From Anarhynchus alexandrinus (taxonomy: Eukaryota > Chordata > Aves > Charadriiformes > Charadriidae): a stretch of 64,000 bases of DNA. The notes under the pieces are model-generated. The model did no database searches. It saw only the letters and a program-made list of their open reading frames with translations, and had not been told where the DNA came from. The translations under genes and the position numbers were made by a program. Below, in pieces: positions 60,902-64,000 of this stretch. Every line of letters starts with the position of its first letter. Position 1 is the first letter of the stretch. The DNA lies in NCBI GenBank assembly GCA_008711295.1, contig VUYV01000124.1:2591429-2655428 (forward strand), in the 5' to 3' direction.

Positions 60902-63900
60902 CTGAGGAAACAAAGAGTGTCGGTGTTAGCAATGAAACGTCACAGACCGCAACAATAACCAGGCAATCCACTGGTCTCCAGTTCAGCTGCCTGGTCACTG
61001 ACTTTAAAGCTTTCTTAGTGGAGCATTATATAAGAGAATAGAAATCCATACCTGTGCCTTTTGCTGCCTTCGATTAGTTTGATTTTCCTTCCATTAATTT
61101 CTTTACCAGAAAGCTTGTCAATAGCATTCTTTAAATCACTGTAAGAGGCGAATTCAACCACCCTACAGAAAAAAAAAAGGAACAAAACAAAAACCAGAGC
61201 TCACTATTACAAGTTGTATTTTTAGCGATAGAGAAAAACATACTCTGGAGGGGGAAAAAAAAAAAAAAACAACTCAAAAAACCCTCACACTGCTCAGTGC
61301 ACATCATTCCCTGTCATAACTCAAGCATGAAGAACTCCCCTCCCCAAATACCAGAGAATGTATTTTCAAAGGGTGGCTAACTTCAACCATGAACAGCTGC
61401 TGAGCACTCCAAGTAGCCAGCCTCCCTCCCCAAATAGTATACGTACAAATATTACACTACAGCTTTCAAGAGATTATTTTAGAGGCTTACCCTTCATTTA
61501 ACTTAGGTCTGTGTGCATCCGCAAAGGTTACTTCCCCAGCTTGTCTCATGAAGTCTTTGAGATCCTAACACAAGACCAGTTATGTTATGCAAAGAAGTGA
61601 AATTAATACTTATCTATACAAAAATACTTTAAAACAAACAAAAGAAACTTACGACTACTGAAAGAAAAGATGTTAGATAAATTACAAACATGGCAATTGC
61701 CATACTTGTATTCTATCAAAATTGAATTATCTATATCAGGGCACGAAATAAATGAAAAAAGCATATTGCTTTAAGCAAAATGCTAATAATCTATCTTAAC
61801 ATTAAGGAAAATATTAGTCTACACAGATTATATAGATTAAATAAGAAAGAGAGAGAAAGAGAGAGAGAGAAAGAAAGAAATAAAAAAGTACATTTGTATA
61901 TATACTGGACTGAGTGTGAAATACTACCCATATATTTTTGTACTATTTTAGTCTCCATTTACATTAAGAGTCTAATATGCATACAGAATTACATTTACAT
62001 AACACCAATTATTTTGTGCCCCATAGGTCATTAAAAATATAGTTTACTTTACCTTTATTAACATTTCCCTAGGCTAGCCAAGCAGCAAACTGCATTAAGC
62101 GACCGGAGATACCGTCATGATATATGCCCGACTGGCTCTTCGCCACCCACTTGACGAACACTACCCAGTCGATGGAAGCCATTAATCGCACTGCCCTCCC
62201 TTATTAGGAGACTACTGATGGATCCAGACATTCTCTATGCTTGATGTTACCAAGGACCACTTTACTGCGATCAGGATTCCAACGACCACCTAATTTCGTA
62301 TCTTTCAACTCTTTTCGACCAGGACCTCGTTATTCGGAAGCGTTACAGGAAGAACAGCTCTCAACTTAGGAATCAGATCTCGTTAACGCTCTGGGATCGT
62401 TGCAATGTGGCACTTTAAGGAGTGCATCGATTACGTCTAGACCGGCAAACACAGATCTAGAGGTGGCCAAGTGACATTGTAGGAGCTGACTGGAAAGTCA
62501 ACCAGGCCCAACCAAGAGTGACCAAGACAGAACGATTAGGATAACCCACAGGCACTCCTCGTCATAAGGCCAACGACACAGATAGGCTGGCAAATAAAGG
62601 GTTTAATATGTGGTTAAAATGGATTTAAAAAACAAGAAAAAATAAATATATATCCTCAAATATATACATTTATTATTTTTATAAATTAAAATTAACTAAT
62701 TTTCATTGAAAATATTTAAATTACATTATTTAAAATTACATTAATTACATAAACATTTTAAATAAATTATATTTAACAATTAATTAATTATTTTACAAAA
62801 GAATTACATTACATACCCATTAAATGAAGTCAAAATAGTTAATCGTGTTTCAACAAACCTGCCAGCTGACTCGAGAAGACAAATTTTCTACTATGAGGCG
62901 ATTTTCTGTTCTTACAGGTGGAGCATTTCTGTTTGGAAATAAACAATTGAGACTTTTATTAGTAGTTAAAATATAACCACACGCTAATATTAATAAAGGC
63001 TATACCAATAAGCGGTATCAGCACATCACCATAACTACTACAATTTAACTATGGAATACCGCAAGTAATCTAGGACAAGCATTAAGTACTTGGGGGGGGG
63101 CAGCATAAAGACAACAAGCACGTCTGAGAAGTTTTGTAATCCTCACTATCCTACTGCCACATCAAATGATTGACTAAAAAGGCAAATAATGCCTTTTAAT
63201 AACTCATTCTAGCTCAAGTTCTTGGATCAGATGAGTCCACAGTATTCTTTTTTAAACCATGTCAGTTAAAAGCTATACATACCTCCTGTCACTACGTGGA
63301 CGACGGCTACTAAAACGGTCAGAGTATCTCCCTCTGCCTCTACCCCTAGAGCGTGCTCTTGCATGCTCAATTGTAACCCTGAAAAAAGAAAGAGAAAAAG
63401 AAACGGAAAACCATACATTTTTCTTTTTACGTATTCCTTCACAGTTATAGGAAAAAAAAAAAAAACCTGCACAAAATCGTTTAAACAGTACTGATAACAC
63501 AATGCAAGTTAAAATTGACTTGCTTCCTATTTTAGATGTTCAAGCTTATATATTCACGAAATAGGGTACCTCACCTCTCACTGCAAAGCTCTTTTCCATC
63601 CAATTCATAGACAGCATCATCTGCATCCCTTGGATCCTCAAACTCCTGCAAAACCACCACAGCGAAAACATAAAAGTAAAAATAAATGACAACTCTCCGA
63701 AATTAACAAATGCTTATTTGCCACACGGTATACTTAGCTGAGCATGTTAACGGTATTACCGTTAAAAGCAGTTTTGAGCACATCGAACATGGATGAGATC
63801 CGAGTGACCACCAAACGGACAGGGACCGCAGAGCCCTGCGGAGGGGCACACTCACCACAAACCCAAACCCCCTCTTCAGGTCGATGTCCCGGATGCGGCC

Positions 63901-63981
63901 GTATCCCTTGAAGAACCTCTCCACATCCTTCTCCCTGGCGGCCGGGTTCAGCCTCCCGATGAAGACGCGACAGCCGCTCAT
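60652..63981 (-). CDS. SRSF5: SRSF5 (SRp40/HRS) splicing factor, 7 coding exons
   Basis: SRSF5 is a nuclear SR protein that binds exonic enhancers and helps choose splice sites. The spliced frame (63981-63856, 63645-63575, 63378-63283, 62928-62859, 61564-61491, 61162-61052, 60901-60652) gives 265 residues, against 272 in human. Domains: RRM1 (about 4-74, RNP2 VFIGRL at 6-11, RNP1 RGFGFVEF at 37-44); a short Arg/Gly-rich hinge; pseudo-RRM2 (about 108-180) with the invariant SWQDLKD at 119-125; and an RS domain from about 183 to the C-terminus, ending VDSGN. Every junction keeps frame (phases 0, 2, 2, 0, 2, 2). The start [20 protein letters not shown] matches the family. The slight shortening against human lies in the RS repeats. 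Intron 5 holds a likely autoregulatory element. Confidence 0.97.
61052..61162 (-). CDS. SRSF5: SRSF5 coding exon F (end of pseudo-RRM2)
   Basis: 111 nt, acceptor TTTTTTTTCTGTAG, reading [20 protein letters not shown] and then [16 protein letters not shown]. Ends AG|GTATGG in a split codon. Confidence 0.95.
61491..61564 (-). CDS. SRSF5: SRSF5 coding exon E (pseudo-RRM2)
   Basis: 74 nt, acceptor GTGTTAG (a weak pyrimidine tract), reading [20 protein letters not shown] then KLNE and a split glycine (GG|GTAAGC). The weak acceptor fits regulated splicing of the preceding intron. Confidence 0.94.
61835..61885. repeat. GA-rich microsatellite
   Basis: About 50 bp of GA and GAAA steps (AAGAAAGAGAGAGAAAGAGA and onward) in SRSF5 intron 5; the minus-strand transcript carries it as a pyrimidine tract. 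Confidence 0.8.
62053..62586 (-). other. SRSF5: putative SRSF5 poison exon / ultraconserved-type regulatory block
   Basis: The block starts after a minus-strand acceptor-like CTTTATTTGCCAG (AG at 62588-62587) and ends at a good donor, AAAG|GTAAAG (GT at 62052-62051). It would be 534 nt. Joined in phase 0 after exon D it gives 16 codons ([16 protein letters not shown]) and then TAA, so inclusion would truncate the protein in RRM2 and should trigger decay. Its composition is near 50% GC with over twenty CpGs, unlike the very AT-rich flanks, suggesting strong selection. SR-protein genes are known to carry ultraconserved poison exons or retained introns for autoregulation, and a long SRSF5 (HRS) form keeping intronic sequence is described in mammals. 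The exact exon limits are inferred. Confidence 0.6.
62600..62840. repeat. extreme AT-rich tract
   Basis: About 240 bp with almost no G or C, made of AAAT, TTAA and ATTACAT words, directly upstream (in SRSF5 orientation) of the putative poison exon. It looks like low-complexity intronic DNA rather than a named element. Confidence 0.7.
62859..62928 (-). CDS. SRSF5: SRSF5 coding exon D (start of pseudo-RRM2)
   Basis: 70 nt, acceptor CCAAACAG, reading [20 protein letters not shown] then SWQ, and ending CAG|GTTTGT in phase 0. The intron therefore cuts the signature SWQ|DLKD. If the following intron is retained, translation stops after two codons (V, C, stop). Confidence 0.94.
63283..63378 (-). 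CDS. SRSF5: SRSF5 coding exon C (end of RRM1, hinge)
   Basis: 96 nt, acceptor TTTTTTCAG, reading [20 protein letters not shown] and then [11 protein letters not shown]. Ends AG|GTATGT in a split arginine. The Arg/Gly-rich linker between the two RRMs is typical of this subfamily. Confidence 0.94.
63575..63645 (-). CDS. SRSF5: SRSF5 coding exon B (RRM1 second half)
   Basis: 71 nt, acceptor TTTTGCAG, reading [20 protein letters not shown] then CSE, ending in a split arginine (AG|GTGAGG). Confidence 0.95.
63856..63981 (-). CDS. SRSF5: SRSF5 coding exon A (start codon, RRM1 first half)
   Basis: 42 codons from MSGCRVFIG to RGFGFV; the donor GTG|GTGAGT begins at 63855. The 17 bases visible before the ATG, ending CACAG then CC, could be a splice acceptor, because the human start codon is in exon 2. 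The upstream part is beyond the window edge. Confidence 0.95.
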
Positions 63982-64000
63982 GGCTGTGGGCGAGGAGCTC

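Larger units (their letters stand above)
61565..62858 (-). other. SRSF5: SRSF5 intron 5 with internal conserved-type block
   Basis: 1294 bp, much longer than the other SRSF5 introns in this window. It is mostly extremely AT-rich (for example 61565-62040 and 62600-62840) but contains a sharply bounded 0.53-kb block of balanced composition (62053-62586), annotated separately. A GA-rich microsatellite occurs at 61835-61885. Confidence 0.85.

Noticed and set aside
62053..62586. SRSF5 intron 5 block as a foreign insertion or separate gene
   Set aside because: No retroposon tail, target duplication or long open frame. The splice-site borders, position and early stop fit an SR-gene regulatory element better.

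Overview
This is a stretch of vertebrate, almost certainly avian, nuclear DNA. Three genes with vertebrate exon-intron structure can be read: the first coding exon of SMOC1 (minus strand, 12421-12525), a complete five-exon SLC10A1 (plus strand, 52232-57805), and seven coding exons of SRSF5 (minus strand, 60652-63981). The same neighbours lie in the same relative order and orientation on human 14q24. The bird assignment rests on a 3'-end CR1 retroposon with the typical doubled ATTCTATG tail (13695-14025), an older antisense CR1 remnant (15612-15805), a third fragment in SLC10A1 intron 3, and compact introns.

Layout. 1-12420 is the start of SMOC1 intron 1 and contains no recognisable exon. 12170-13110 is a CpG island holding SMOC1 exon 1, its 5' UTR and a TATA-plus-GC-box promoter, interrupted by a 21-base assembly gap. 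13111 to about 52150 is a gene-free interval of about 39 kb separating two divergent genes. Apart from retroposon fragments I see only candidate non-coding regulatory blocks (AT-rich, homeodomain-type motifs), a near-consensus CTCF site and several inverted repeats. 52150-58560 is SLC10A1 with introns of 0.7-1.6 kb. 58560-59944 is a short gap between two convergent genes. 59945-63981 is SRSF5 with its 3' UTR; the window ends just upstream of the SRSF5 start codon.

The genes do not form an operon or pathway. SMOC1 encodes a secreted matricellular BMP modulator, SLC10A1 the hepatocyte sodium/bile-acid cotransporter NTCP, and SRSF5 an SR splicing factor. The most striking non-coding element is in SRSF5 intron 5: about 530 bp of complex, CpG-containing sequence embedded in very AT-rich DNA. 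It is bounded by usable splice sites and carries an early in-frame stop, as expected for the self-regulating poison exons or retained introns of SR-protein genes. The second notable point is that the last SLC10A1 intron is best explained as a GC-AG intron. No new multi-gene system was found. All splice junctions were placed by eye from reading frame, splice consensus and remembered human and rodent protein sequences; no alignment was run.
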